NCBI RefSeq assembly: GCF_011075055.1
Contig: NC_058140.1
Coordinates: forward strand, 21,019,945-21,083,944
From: Mangifera indica
Lineage: Eukaryota; Streptophyta; Magnoliopsida; Sapindales; Anacardiaceae
Length of the DNA: 64,000 nucleotides
Direction of reading: 5' to 3'
The position numbers and the translations under genes were made by a program. This document shows, one piece after another, positions 1 through 13,015 of the stretch. Every line of letters begins with the position of its first letter. Position 1 is the first letter of the stretch. The notes beneath the pieces were generated by a model that made no database searches, had not been told where the DNA came from, and was given only the letters and a program-made list of their open reading frames with translations.

Positions 1-1
1 T

Positions 2-101
2 GAGATTCCTAAAGAACCTGGCAGAGATACAGTTGTATGATGGCAACATTTGAAATCCCTAGAGAACCTAGAAGAGATACAGTTGTATGTTGGCAACATA
101 T
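2..101. repeat. 50-bp tandem duplication
   Basis: Two adjacent 50-bp copies (2-51 and 52-101) match at about 43 positions; both contain the string agagatacagttgtatg. The stretch lies upstream of the first visible RLF exon, so it is probably intronic. The rest of 102-352 shows no coding potential. Confidence 0.85.
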
Positions 102-352
102 TTTCTATATTCATTATGCTATTATGTACATGATATATCTGCTATGAGCTCTTGGTTATGGGTTAGACACATTTGAGTATATAACCATCCATGAAACATC
201 CTTAAAGTACACATAATCTCGTTATTGGAAGCTAGTCAACTTCTGCTAATTCTCATTCACCACTATTGTACTTAAATGAAACAGCTTGTGCAACCTGTCT
301 AGTGATTGAATATAAAAAAGAGTGTGTTAATTGTGTATAAATTGCATGCCAG

Positions 353-1127
353 GATTGAAGGGCCAGTCGAATAAGAGGCTTATAACTATGGAAGAAGTGG
401 AACAAAATAAAAAGGAAGGTTCCATGTGGACTGTTTTAAAAGGCCGCGTTTATAATTTATCACCATACATGAAGTTTCACCCAGGAGGTATGGACATGAT
501 TTATCTTGATAGATTTGCGATATTTTGCTTGTTTTTGGTTCTTTAACATATGATAATTATTTGCTGTTACATGCATATGAACGACCATTAGCTTATTTTG
601 GATAAAATCCTTCTCAGGTGTTGATATGCTGATGAAAGCAGTCGGTAAAGACTGTACATCTTTATTCAGTATCCTTTTCTGGAAGTGTACTTATCCTCAC
701 TGCTTCATAGAAATTACAATATAATTTCATCAATGTTTCTAGGACCTAGTAATTATCCCTACTGGTGGTTTTATCGTTGCGTTTTCACTCCTAGTAATCC
801 AATCCTGCATTAGGATAACAAATCTACTTCAGAGAGACAACCCCATAATAAAAATTAGGATCATGTATGACTCTGTGTTTTTGCAATTTGACACTACTGC
901 AACAAGCTTAGCCAGAAAGGTGGTCTAATGGCCAATGAATTGGTTACTTTTGATGAAACTTGGTGGTAGCCATTTCTTTCTCCCTTTAACTAGCATAAAA
1001 TTGCAATCCTTAACGTTTTATTTCAGATAAATACCATGCTTGGGTAAATGATGAGTTCTTATTAGCTAAGTGCTTGGTGGGTACTCTGGAGAAAGTGGGT
1101 GAAGGCCACGATTCTTCAAAAATTTAG
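353..1127 (+). CDS. RLF: Cytochrome b5 domain protein, RLF-like (3' part)
   Basis: Three exons are visible: 353-487, 618-668 and 1027-1127 (stop at 1125-1127). The first opens in phase 1 after an AG at 351-352, so at least one upstream exon lies outside the window. The translation is a soluble cytochrome b5 fold: [13 protein letters not shown], then [21 protein letters not shown] with the first haem-ligand His, then LFNKYHAWVN with the second. The spacing and sequence match REDUCED LATERAL ROOT FORMATION (RLF), a cytosolic b5-like haem protein of plants needed for lateral root initiation. Unlike microsomal cytochromes b5, it has no C-terminal membrane anchor; the protein ends at [10 protein letters not shown] more distant b5-domain paralogue is possible, but the residues around HPGG favour RLF. 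Confidence 0.88.
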
Positions 1128-2010
1128 CACTTGCTCCCTTCCATCACATCATTCATGCTGGGGTCGGCCATTCCTTTTTCATGTTATATGATTTATAGAT
1201 GTATACTATTTTATCCCTTTTTTAGCCAGTGGGGGAACAAGATTTCTTTGCACCTTTTGGGTGTTTGATTTATACAAAGATCAACATTGGCGATAAAAAT
1301 GCACATTTGCAGATGAATTATTTTAATAATTTGTTGAATAATCATCACACATTGTTTTTTAATGTCATCTTGAATATTATATGCTCAATCTTGTGCAAAA
1401 GAAAGTGATGTTGGATTTGGCTAGGGCTAAATTCCAGTCAAGTGAAGCCGAATATGGGTTAACTTGAGCTTGATTTGAATCCATCAATTAGTTTGAGTTC
1501 GAATTGATTGGAGATGTTGTTGAAGATTTGTTAACATGAGAAATAATATTATAGATGAGATAAAGTAATAGTATTGATAGAATGAATGTTTTTATTGATG
1601 AAATAAATAATGTTATAAAAAGAGATTGGATTGAACTTCATCTCTGAGTCATGTTGGCTGGATTCAAATTTAAGTTATTTAACCTTAGATTTGGGCATTA
1701 AAGTTTTGGCCATCCAAGGAAAGCTTGATTGAACTTCCATTGCCATTGGGAAGTTTATTTAGATTTTGAAATTGACCAGACCTTGTAATAGAAAATTCAA
1801 TCTCACTCATTCTATCATTATCCATGTATGATGTAGCCCTGTTTCGACCGACTCTACTACTAGAAAACACAAAAGATTCCAAACTTTGGACTAAAATAAA
1901 CGTAGAGCATGTGCCTGATAACAGCCAAATATACAAAAGTCCGATCAAGTCATAGTAGCAAAATCTCTATAACTTAACAATAATAAAAAAGTGCTCTGGT
2001 GATGGTAAAT
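1128..2010. repeat. Intergenic stretch with decayed MITE-like sequence
   Basis: The RLF and DUF642 genes converge here. About 1425-1690 carries the subterminal words of the hAT-like family seen elsewhere in the window (ggctagggctaaattccag at the left, ttggctggattcaaattt at the right), suggesting an old, degenerate copy. No open frame in this stretch resembles a protein I know. Confidence 0.45.
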
Positions 2011-3328
2011 TTATCTTCGAGAAACTGGGTAGACCCGAACTTGATCAATGGCAGGGCCACAAAGAGATCCAAAGTCATTAATCTTAGAGTGGTAATAAGA
2101 GCTAAAGAAAGTGATTCTTGTTCTGGGTTCAAGTGCTTTGAACTTGAAACCAACTGTCTTGAACAGACCTTTTCCTTGTGACTGGAATGGAGTTTTGAGG
2201 GTGTCTTTTGCAGCGAACGCTTCAACCATCATGGATCCATGGCAGCCATTCTTGGCATCTCCAACTGCGAATGTTAGATTGTAGACTTTGTTGGGAACTG
2301 TTCTAAGAATCTGTGCAATGGCACTTTCTCTGCCAGCAACAAGCTCAACTGCAGAATTTCCTGCGGGTACATTGAAGTGCTTTGAGTCTATGAACTTGAC
2401 AGCTTTAAGTGACTCAATGATCCAGCCAGGGAGTGGAGATGTGAGATCCTTTTGTCTGGGAGGAAGAAGGACTCCATTGGTAGAGTTCACCAGCCGGTAT
2501 GGACCCTCTTCAAAGCCAGGGTTCTTTACCAAATTATCTGCAAGAGAACAATGACAGACATTAACAAAACCTTGAACATTGCAAGATGAGCAGGGTGAAT
2601 GGACAGATCAGAGAAAGAAAGGAGGAAAAGCATTACCTCTGGTGGGCATTGGAGGATATAGCTCCTTAATAGCAACAGCATCAATAAGTGGACCACAAGC
2701 AGGATCCTCTTGGACTCCAGGGTTGTGGAAAATCACTTTAACAGAAGTAGAATTGGCTTTGAATCCCCAAGCATAAACGTCTCCACCATTACTGTCATAC
2801 AATGTTTGCAAAGGCAGGTCCCCAGATTGAGGAGGCACTGAGAGTCTCAACACCTCATCTTGTGCACATGTCCTTGATGCACCAAATGTCAATGCATAAA
2901 CAGACCCTTTTTTCACCGCTATGGTTTGAGAAATTGTTGCCTCATTCCCAAGCCTCACGGCATGGACTCCATGAGCCACGGGAAAATACATCCCACCCGG
3001 CTGCGGCCCACCAGAGATGTACTCAACAAAGCCACTGATTTCCCACTTGGGTAATGCGTATTTTCCCTTGAGCACAGTCTTGTCAAGGTCAGTCTTCTTT
3101 GGTGGCTCCTCAAAGTTGCCATTTTGCAAGTACCCTGATAAAGAAAGAACAAATTGAAGCAACAGAACCAAGAGAACAGATCTACACCACTATAGTCTAT
3201 AAACCAAAATGGTGTGCTCAAATGTAAACAAAATACCCTGAAAACTTACCTTCGTAGTACTTGGCAGCAAAAGCAGGTGCAGCTAAGAGCAAAATGAAAG
3301 CAAACAGAAAGAGCATAAAGCGCGTCAT
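2011..3328 (-). CDS. DUF642 cell-wall protein
   Basis: Three exons on the minus strand, 3250-3328, 2637-3134 and 2011-2537, give 367 aa, the usual size for the family. The start gives a clear signal peptide (MTRFMLFLFAFILLLAAPAFA), so the product is secreted to the apoplast. Two tandem galactose-binding-like DUF642 domains follow: the first begins LQNGNFEEPPKK and ends with ACGPLIDAVAI, the second begins NLVKNPGFEEGP and ends with LCGPAIDQVRV; the repeated CGPxID motif marks each. DUF642 proteins (BIIDXI, TEEBE and relatives) bind cell-wall components and are reported to modulate pectin methylesterase activity. The NFEEPPKK/GGPQPGG wording is closest, from memory, to the At3g08030 subgroup. 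The gene faces TOP2 head to head. Confidence 0.93.
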
Positions 3329-3388
3329 TTTGACAGGCTGAACAAAACAGAGCTGAAGTAGTACAGAAATGCAGGAAAAAAGAGGTGA

Positions 3389-3395
3389 ATTTATA
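3389..3395 (-). promoter_or_regulatory. Probable TATA box of the DUF642 gene
   Basis: The reverse strand reads CTATAAATT, 61 bp before the start codon at 3328. It lies in a GA-rich 5' leader (3385-3440) typical of a short plant 5' UTR. The position is reasonable, but the transcription start is not known. Confidence 0.5.
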
Positions 3396-3479
3396 GAGAA
3401 GAAGAGGGAGAAAGTGAGACAATGAGAGAGAAAAAGATGTAGCAGAGGTAGAGGCAGAAATCACGTTAAGGAGATGAAA

Positions 3480-4971
3480 GAAAACCCTACTTGATTACCG
3501 TATTCATTTCAAGTAGCCCCACTGCTGTATTTGTTTGTCTCCTTGTCTCTGGTCTCGAAAACCGAGTTTTTCTCCACCATTCATGCAGGGGTATTTACGT
3601 AATTCTATTTAGCAGTGAATTCCTTTATCGCTTTTCACATTATTGGACTTTATCCAAATAATTCGCACTATTAAACAAATAAATAATTCATTCTTGATTT
3701 CTAATTTAGTGTATAGAGGTTCTGACTCTGGTATTTTATTTAGGTTTCAATTATTTGGTATGGGGGGATTATTTCATTTAAATAATTTTTTTGTTAAAAA
3801 AATTATATTTACAAATAAATTTTATTGATTTATTTATATAATTTCATGTGTTAAGTAGGAAAGTTTAATTTAGGATTTGATTTTAATTAAGTTGAATTTA
3901 AGATTGAATTAGATCAAATTCGATTGGATTTAAAAAAATCAAACTTGATGAATCTTGTAAACTAATTTGACTTTCATTCAGTTTAAAAAGAGTTAAATTT
4001 AAATTTAGTTTGAACCGAAATAAACTTGATTCATTCAAATTGTTGAGCAATAATCTTCCTAACAGGAGTGAGCTTGAACATGGGGATGTATAGAAAGTCT
4101 GATCAATGATTTAAAGTTGGATCATGTGAAGGTGTATAGTTGGTGATGTGATGTATCCACATGCAAGCAACTCTGAGTATTTGATTAATTTTTCTACACG
4201 CAGGCAAGGGATCTGCCTATCCCTGCTTTTAATGGGAAAAAAATACAATTAATAATGGATCAATATGGCCCCTCCACGTGGCCCATTAAGATCCTAATAG
4301 CCATCAAAATTTTATTCAATTCTAACGACTCAACTTTATTTTCTCACCGACTCAAATTTCAAGCAATAAACATTAAGTAATTTTCCAATTTAGTTAATTA
4401 TATTAATAATAAAATAATAATTATCGCTAATAGGTGCAGGACAACTGAGCCACATGTGCAGATGGGCCCATTTTGTGGATATTTGGGAATTAGTATTTGA
4501 ATGGGCTAAAATTATTATTAGATTGAGGGCCCAGGATCAATCCCAAGGTATGGGCAGATTTGGCATCTAGCCCAAATGCTTCCAAGTGCCCACGTGCTGG
4601 ATTCACATACTTCCATGATTGGATATGAACATAGTTGGATTCCAATGAGCTCGGTTTGAATTTAATTTAGAGTTTGACAAATTAACTTAAGTTTGAATGA
4701 TTTATCTTTTTAATTATACTATTTTTATTTGTAATGATAATATTTATTTTATTGATAAATTTTTTATAATATTTTATATTAATTTAAACAAATTTAAAAT
4801 TTGTGTATTTAGAATTTAAGTAAAACTTTATCAAACTTTGATTGAATTAGAATCAAATCTATCCTTAAAAACTGATAATAACAATAATTATTTAGATACA
4901 GTAATATTTATATTTGTGTTAATCTTTTACCTTTATATATATATATATTTTTTTTTTTGGTGTAGTATAAT

Positions 4972-4976
<5 letters not shown>
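3480..4976. repeat. AT-rich intergenic region between DUF642 and TOP2
   Basis: No gene is visible. Stretches around 3870-4050 and 4630-4870 are rich in the words aaattcgattgg, gagtttga and caaatttaa that recur in the degenerate elements of this window. A palindromic G-box CCACGTGG lies at 4274-4281 and another ACGTG word near 4590. The repeat assignment is by eye only. Confidence 0.4.

Positions 4977-4978
<2 letters not shown>

Positions 4979-5003
<25 letters not shown>
4979..5003. repeat. (TA)n microsatellite
   Basis: About 12 uninterrupted TA units, followed by a short pyrimidine-rich stretch about 290 bp before the TOP2 start codon. A shorter TA run is at 4937-4950. Likely polymorphic in length. 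Confidence 0.9.
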
Positions 5004-5149
5004 TATACCATCGTCCCCTCCACACCACGTGACCTGCAAAACAAACATTCACCGTAAGATTAAGAGTATCCAATCCTAGCCATCCAATTTCAAATTCCCT
5101 CCCAAAATTCAAATTCAAATTCAAATTCTCCCCACTCCACTCCCGAACT

Positions 5150-5160
5150 TGACCGTTAGA
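5150..5160 (-). promoter_or_regulatory. Mitosis-specific activator (MSA) element of TOP2
   Basis: The reverse strand reads TCTAACGGTCA, a full match to the plant MSA consensus YCYAACGGYYA bound by three-repeat MYB (MYB3R) factors that drive G2/M transcription. It lies 134 bp before the TOP2 start codon and just upstream of a TATA-like ttataaac (5174-5181). Topoisomerase II is needed at mitosis, so the site fits its gene; occupancy is inferred. Confidence 0.65.
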
Positions 5161-5293
5161 TCGTTTTTCCTCTTTATAAACCCTAATTTGATCTTACGCT
5201 CTGTAAATTTCTATTCGAAGACATCCTCTCTGTGTTTCTCTAACCCCAACAAATTCAAAAAATTTCAAATTTCAATCACCCAACCCAGTCACC

Positions 5294-8200
5294 ATGGCGG
5301 GGGACAAAAAGCTTCCTTTAACCAGCAGCAACAACGCCAACATGGGACACACGGCCGCCGAGGCCGACTCGAAAAAGACCATCGAAGAGATGTATCAAAA
5401 GAAGTCTCAGCTGGAGCACATCCTGCTCCGACCCGACACCTACATCGGATCCATCGAGAAACACACGCAGATGCTCTGGGTCTATGACGAAGAAGCAAAG
5501 ACGATGGTCCACCGTTCGATCTCTTATGTGCCGGGGCTCTACAAGATCTTTGACGAGATATTGGTCAACGCTGCCGATAACAAACAGAGGGATCCGAAGA
5601 TGGACTCGGTCAAAGTTTTGATTGACCCAGAGGAGAACTTGATCAGTGTTTATAATAATGGGGATGGGGTTCCGGTGGAGATTCACCAAGAGGAGGGCGT
5701 GTACGTGCCAGAGATGATCTTTGGCCACTTGTTAACGAGTAGTAATTATGATGATAACGTGAAGAAGACAACTGGAGGGAGAAATGGGTACGGTGCGAAG
5801 CTTACGAATATTTTTTCAACGGAGTTTGTTATTGAGACTGCTGATGGGAGGAGGCAGAAGAAGTATAAGCAGGTATAATCTGATAAAAAAATTAACGTTT
5901 CTTTGTTTCGTTTATACCATTTACATTTTCGGCTTAGAAATTTAATACTGAAATGCGTAATCTAATATATTTGTAATGTTTCTTTTTTGGGTTTTGGCGG
6001 ATTTGATTGAACCGAATTTTTTGTTTTTATTAGGGTTGAGGTTTTGTAGAGATCAGGGTTGGGGGTTCATTTCACGTTGAAGTGGTATAAGCAAGTATAA
6101 TGTATTCAACTTGTCGTTCCCGTCTATTATCATCAACGGATCACATTCCATCCCTCTGTTACCTGTAAACGATTACAGAATTATCTTACCCCCCAAAAAA
6201 CAAAAGTTATAATGTATTAATTGAGCCGATTAGTCTGCATTAAGGTTTTGTTATTTGAGTAATGGGCGTGAAGAGTCTTGTTTTCTGAGATTTACAGATT
6301 TTCTGGTTTCGTTTTTGAATTGTTTAAATTTCAATTGATGGTATTCGGTGTTTCAGGTACTGTTTGTCAATAGCACCTGAGGGATTTGTGTCTTTATTTT
6401 TCCATGAATTTGGTTGAAGTTTAATTTCATTCATAGTTTCCCTAGTTTGAATTATATCCATGAAGTTAATGAGTTGGTTCTGCTGATTTGAAGGTTTTCT
6501 CCAGCAACATGGGGAAGAAAGCTGAGCCTATCATAATCAAATGCAAGGAAAGTGAGAGTTGGACTAAGGTTTCGTTTAAGCCCGACCTAGCAAAGTTTAA
6601 CATGACTCATCTTGAAGAAGATGTCGTTTCACTGATGAAAAAGCGTGTGGTTGACTTGGCTGGTTGTCTTGGAAAGTCTGTGAAAGTTGAACTTAATGGG
6701 CGGCGGGTTCCTGTAAAAACATTTGAAGAATATGTTGATCTGTATCCGAAATCTACTGCAAGGTTATTTCCCTGAACTTTCAATTAATTATCCGAAAATT
6801 TGCATATTTTTCTGTTGAAATTTGCTTATCCGTTTCGTTTATTTGAACAGGTTTCATGAGAAAGTCAATGATAGGTGGGAGATATGTGTGGGTGTCAGTG
6901 AAGGGCAGTTTCAACAGGTACTTAGAATACTTAAGCTAGACTCTTATCGGAGCTGTACTGGTGAGGTGCGATGCTAGTACTTATATGTTTTGTTTTTTCA
7001 ACAGGTCAGCTTCGTGAATGGGATCTCCACAATTAAGGGTGGTACTCATGTCGACTACGTTGCCAATCAGATTGCTAACCATGTGATGGCTGCTGTGAAT
7101 AAGAAGAACAAAAATGCTAACATTAAAGCGCATAATGTGAAGAACCATTTATGGGTTTTTGTCAATGCCCTCATTGACAACCCTGCATTTGATTCCCAAA
7201 CAAAGGAAACTTTGACACTTCGCCAGAGCAGTTTTGGGTCAAAATGCGAACTTCGAGAAGAATTTTTGAAGAAAGGTTTGTTTGCATCATCTTTTTTGCT
7301 GTATAAACTAGTGAAAATGATTACCGATTGTAAGACCTTGAGTTAACTGTTATGCGCTAACTATGTTGCAGTTACGGCAAAGTCTGGAATTGTTGAAAAT
7401 CTTCTCTCTTGGGCAACTTTTAAGCAGAGCAAGGATCTTAAGAAAACGGATGGAACAAAGACACAGGATGTCCGTGGCATTTCCAAGTTAGAGGATGCTA
7501 ACTTCGCCGGAGGAAGGAACTCTGATCAATGTACCTTGATTTTGACAGAAGGAGATTCAGCCAAGGCTCTTGCTGTAAGTTCTCTTGGGTTGCCATCTTG
7601 TTTCAACAATCAAAATAACTTTCATCTAGCCTAGTTTTAAAATTTCTTGAGTTCTCACAGAATTTAGTTTACAACAGATGGCCGGGCTGTCAGTTGTTGG
7701 TCGGGACCGCTACGGTGTTTTCCCACTGCGAGGTAAACTCCTTAACGTGAGGGAAGCCAGCAGTAATCAAGTCACTAATAACAGTGAAATTGGGAATATC
7801 AAGAAGATTCTAGGTCTGAAGCAAGGCGTTGAATATAACACTGTGAAGGCTTTGAGATATGGTCATTTGATGATAATGACTGATCAGGTTTGTCTTTTCT
7901 TTGATATCCTCAGAATAACGACGGTCATGTGATGTATTTTTCTTAATTAATTAGATTTACGCTCTACATCTTTATTCTTGCACAGGATCATGATGGTTCC
8001 CACATCAAAGGTTTGTTGATTAATTTCATTCATTCATGCTGGCCGTCATTACTAAAGATTCCATCATTCTTAGTTGAATTTATCACACCAATTGTGAAGG
8101 TTGGTACCCTTGCTATTAATTATTTTCTCGTGTCATTGGCAATCTTTCTGAAATAAAATTTTCAAGTTTTAGTGCTTGTTATCTGTGTAGGCAACTCATA

Positions 8201-11200
8201 GAAATGGAAAAGTACTAGCTTTCTATTCCATGCCTGAGTATGAGTCATGGAAGGAAAGCTTGGGGGGAAATGCTAGTGGCTGGTCAATCAAGTATTATAA
8301 GGTTCGTCAATTGATTTCATAAGTAAGGAACAACTGAAAGTATTATACTCTGTATTATCAACTTACTATACCGGCCTTCAGAAATGTAATTCGTGTTCTT
8401 ATCCAAAATCCAAGTAGGGGTTGGGAACAAGCACATCAAAGGAAGGGAAGGAGTACTTCCAAAATATTGATATGCACAAGAAAGATTTTGTTTGGGTAGA
8501 TGAGCAAGATGGGGAAGCAATTGAACTCGCATTCAGTAAGAAGAAGATAGATGCAAGGAAGAAATGGCTTCTGCAGTTTGAGGTATGAATCATTTCAAAT
8601 TATTGTATGAAGGCTTTTTCTCGCAGAAAAACTTGATTGATCTTATCATTTTCTGGATGTGCAGCCTGGTACTCACCTTGATCAAAAAGAGAAATACATA
8701 AAATACAGCGACTTTGTTAACAAGGAGCTCATATTGTTTTCCATGGCGGATCTCCAAAGATCTATTCCTTCCATGGTTGATGGCCTCAAGCCGGGTCAAC
8801 GGAAGATCCTTTTCTGCTCTTTCAAGAGGAATTTCGTCAAAGAAGCTAAAATTGCACAGTTTTCTGGTTATGTTTCTGAGCATTCTGCCTACCATCATGG
8901 TGAGCAAAGTCTTGCCAGTACCATCATCGGAATGGCACAAGACTTTGTGGGCAGCAACAACATAAACCTTCTTCAACCTAATGGCCAGTTTGGCACTCGC
9001 AACCAGGTGAGGAAAAATTGCATGTAACTTACTGATTGTAGATGGCTCTATTCCGTTTATCTTATTTCCTACATTCCTGCATAATTTTCTTCATAGGGAG
9101 GAAAAGATGCAGCGAGTGCTAGGTATATTTATACTCGGCTTTCTCCTATTACACGGTTCCTTTTCCCAAAGGATGATGACAAGCTTCTTGAATATTTGAA
9201 TGAAGATGGGCAGTCCATTGAACCCACTTGGTAACTTCTCTTTGATATAAGAATTAGGTTTGCTAATTGAGGTTTTATAGACAATTAATCAAACATACTA
9301 ATTTGTCTGTTGTTTAGGTACATGCCAATCATACCCATGGTTCTTGTGAATGGTAGTGAAGGAATTGGTACTGGATGGAGCTCTTATGTACCCAATTATA
9401 ATCCAAGAGAGATTGTTGCGAATTTGAGGCGCTTGTTGAATCGTGAGATGATGGAGCCAATGCATCCTTGGTACAGAGGATTTAAAGGAACTATTGAGAA
9501 AACTGCTTCAAAGGAAGCTGGGGTTACCTACACTGTAACTGGAGTCGTAGAAGAAGTTAGTGAGACAACACTCAGAATCAAAGAGCTCCCAATACGTAGG
9601 TGGACTCAAGATTATAAGGAATTTTTGGAATCTATAGTAGAACAGGCTGATTCCTTCATTGAGGTAAAATATACAGATAAGCATAATATCCACCAATGAA
9701 GTTTACTTGTATTTCCAACTTCTTTCTCTGAGACAAAAATGGTGGGTTGCCGCAGGGGTTCAGGCAATACAGTGATGATACAACAGTTGATTTTGAAGTT
9801 TCATTATCCGAGGAGAATATGATGCTGGTCAAGCAAGAAGGTTTGCTGAAGAAGTTTAAACTTACTACCACTATTAGCACAAGTAACATGCACCTGTTTG
9901 ATCCAAAAGGGGCAATAAAGAAATATGACACCCCAGAACAAAGTACGAGTTAGAATTTTACGAATTTTTTGAGAAAATAGTTGCTTTAGTTTAGAATGTC
10001 TAATATTGTAAAATTAATGCCTTTTCAATTTCCCATCTGCAGTTCTTGAGGACTTTTTCCACCTAAGGCTTGAGTTCTATCAAAAAAGAAAGGTAAAAAC
10101 ATTTGGATCATAATTAAATATTAGAGATTTGCAGATATTACGGACGTTCTTATTGATGAAACTATTTAACTTGGAACACTTTACCATGCATTCAGAAAGT
10201 TCTACTGGACAGCCTTGAGTTGGAGCTGTTGAAATTGGAAAACAAGGTTAGGTTTATCCTTGGGGTTGTGAAAGGAGAGATCATTGTGAACAACAGGAAG
10301 AGAGCTGATCTGTTCCTTGAGTTACACCAGAAAGGTTTCACACCTTTTCCAAAGAATTCAAAACCTGTTGAAGCAGTTGTTGCTGGGGCAACTGATGAAA
10401 CAGAAGATACTGAAGAGATTGCTGATTCTGGAAGTCCTACCGGAGTAAAGGCGAGTGACTATGATTATCTACTTTCCATGGCTATTGGAACCCTGACCCT
10501 TGAGAAGGTTAAGGAGTTATTGGCCAATAGGGATAAACTCAATGAGGAGGTAGAAGAATTAAGAAAAGCAACTCCAGAGTTCTTGTGGGTGAAAGATCTT
10601 GATGCACTTGAGGAACAACTTGATGTATGAACAAAAAATTCAGTGTTTTTAACGATTTCTTATATTTTGAGTTTTTGCTGTTTCTTGTCTGACTATTTAT
10701 GTATAATTTCAATTTCCAGGAGCTAGATAAAAGTGATGAGCGGGCTGAGGAGGAAAGAAAGAAAATGAAAAGCAAAGCAAAAGGTGAAGCTGGTACAAAG
10801 ATGGTTTCTAAACGAGCTGCCCCGAAGAACCCACGAAAGAATGACAAGAAACCTGGCAATGCTAATGCAGCTGCTGAAGCCACGGAAGCATTATCCACAT
10901 CTACCATGGAAACGGGTGAGCTTTCTCTGGAATGTTTTCTTCTTTATCATTTAGTGTCTTTTTCTTGTCTGATGCAACTTTTCTGAACTCGGGTTGCTTG
11001 CTTCATCTTACCTTATCAGAGAATGCTACCAAGGTGGGCAAAGCAAAGGGCAAAGCAGCATCAAAGAAGGCCGCCCCAGTTGAAAAGGTATGTATGTTAG
11101 TTTCCATATTCCATTCTTCCTGTTTGCAGCTCCCTGTAACTTACTGACATATTTTCCTCTTTCTCAGCTTGATGAAGATGACGATGACATGCCTGATTTG

Positions 11201-11891
11201 AAGAAAAGACTTGCTAAACTGAATGAACAACTAGCTTCAACGAACCTTGATTCTTCTCCAGATCAGTCCACTGGTGAGCTTGTTTAAGTGTGAAATGGTT
11301 GTAATAATACTGACAAGGTTGGGATAAACTTATTTTTTTTTTTAATTTTATTTCTCAGTCATGGAAACTGATGTAGCCAAGAAGAAAGAACCTAGCAAAA
11401 AGAATGCTGCTCGGAAGAAGCCACAGAGAATTGTATCTGACACATCCGAGAGTGAAGATGAAATTGTTATTGATGACGAAGACTTCGAGGTAGAAGAGAT
11501 AGCCCCAGAAGCGGCAGCTAAGAAGGGAGGCAGAAAAGCAGCTGGAAATGCCAAGCCCCCTGCAGCAGCAACAAAGAAGAGAGGGTCAGCTGCCAACAAG
11601 CAGGGAGTAGGCCAGAAGCTCTTAACAGAAATGTTGAAGCCTGCAGAAAACTCTCCGGAGAAGAAAGTGAGGAAGATGAGGGCTTCACCATTCAACAAGA
11701 AAAGTGGTTCCAAGTTGGCCAATGAGACCTCAGGTTCGCCTTCTGTACCTGACAACACTGAGGAAGTAATGGAAGTTGCTCCGGCGAAACCTAGGCCTCA
11801 AAGAGCAAACAGGAGGCAGATGACGTATGTTCTGAGTGATTCTGAAAGTGAGCCTACTGATGATTCTGACTTCAATGAAGACGAAGATTAA
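5294..11891 (+). CDS. TOP2: DNA topoisomerase II
   Basis: Nineteen exons: 5294-5872, 6494-6762, 6851-6917, 7005-7275, 7372-7574, 7678-7887, 7986-8099, 8191-8301, 8418-8582, 8665-9006, 9097-9230, 9318-9663, 9756-9942, 10043-10092, 10196-10624, 10720-10915, 11020-11087, 11168-11273, 11359-11891. They join in frame to 1459 aa, close to the plant enzyme. The enzyme passes one DNA duplex through a transient double-strand break, using ATP, to decatenate chromosomes. Visible landmarks: GHKL ATPase motifs NAADNKQRD and GRNGYGAKLTNIFS (residues 90-190), TOPRIM EGDSAKALA (about 455) and DQDHDGSHIKG (about 530), and the active-site tyrosine in AASARYIYT (about 787). The last five exons encode a variable tail of alternating basic and acidic runs, typical of the nuclear C-terminal domain. 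Nothing indicates damage. Confidence 0.98.
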
Positions 11892-13015
11892 GGTTGATTT
11901 TCTCATGCTTTCTAACTGAAAACTGAAATCTGAAGTGGGAAATTGGATCTCATTTCCCGAGTGTAAACATTGTTAAATTGCTAACTTTGCAATGCCCTCA
12001 TGTACTGTACATTGCATTGTTTGTTCAATTCTCTCTGCAAATATTGGTCCTGGTTTTTTCCCTCTCTATCTAGTATGAAAATATTTGACTAAAATAGCCA
12101 AAACTTGTAAAAAGAGTCATCCAAAAAATAGTATGTGCTACCATCAGCCAATACAATGTCACATATTAGGGTTACAAATGAGAGCTCAAGTTTGAATTAT
12201 TTGAATTTGATTTGAGAATCAATCTCAAGCTTAATGTTGATAAACTCATGACTTAAGTAAAATAAAAAAAAGCAATATTATGTATATTTATTTTAAATAT
12301 ACAAATATTTATATACTTACACATATCATTATATGATTAAATGTTATTTTATTTTTAATTTAAAATTATTCAATTATATAATAACATATATAAATATATA
12401 TATTTATATACCTAAAGTAAATTCACATAATTTTATTAAATAAATAAACTTATATAAGTTTTAAATCTTAATTTGCATTGTTAAAAAAATATTTCTTTAA
12501 TCTTCAAAATCAAAAAGTGAAATTAATAAATATATAACTTACAAAATTTAAATATAATATTTCGTGAATAATTAATATTATATATATAATTTTTATGTAT
12601 AAAACATAAACATATTATTATGTGATTAATTAATTAAAAATAAAATAATATTTATTTACATAACAATAATATATTATTATTATTATTATTTAAACACAAA
12701 TTATACTCAACATTATTGTTTAACAATTAAGCCAATTAACTCAAACTCGAGAAGAGACCTTAGCAGCTCAAACTCTCCATATACATGCCATCGAGCTCGA
12801 GTAAACCAATATCGGACTCAACTTAGCACTTAATTCTGACTTAAAGGGAGCTTTTTATATCATAAAGAGATGTTGAGGTGTCTGTACAGATTTTGGTTAC
12901 CAGCACAAGCAATGGAAATAAAACTACAACATTAAAAAGATACACCTACAAATCAAACCTACAACATATTCAACAATAACTTAACACACAGGTTTCTGCA
13001 CTCTGGCAAAATCAA
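11892..13015. repeat. AT-rich intergenic stretch with degenerate inverted-repeat element
   Basis: The TOP2 and OBERON-like genes converge here. About 12165-12835 begins with tagggttacaaatgagagctcaag and ends with words such as catcgagctcgagtaaacc, echoing the hAT-like family; an AT-rich palindromic element with aattaaaattatt-like core is nested at about 12265-12430. An ATT microsatellite lies near 12670-12690. No protein is encoded. Confidence 0.5.

Noticed and set aside
915..960. tRNA-like box (ggtggtctaatggccaat)
   Set aside because: Resembles a D-arm by chance, but no matching T-arm or acceptor stem is found nearby; it lies in the last RLF intron.
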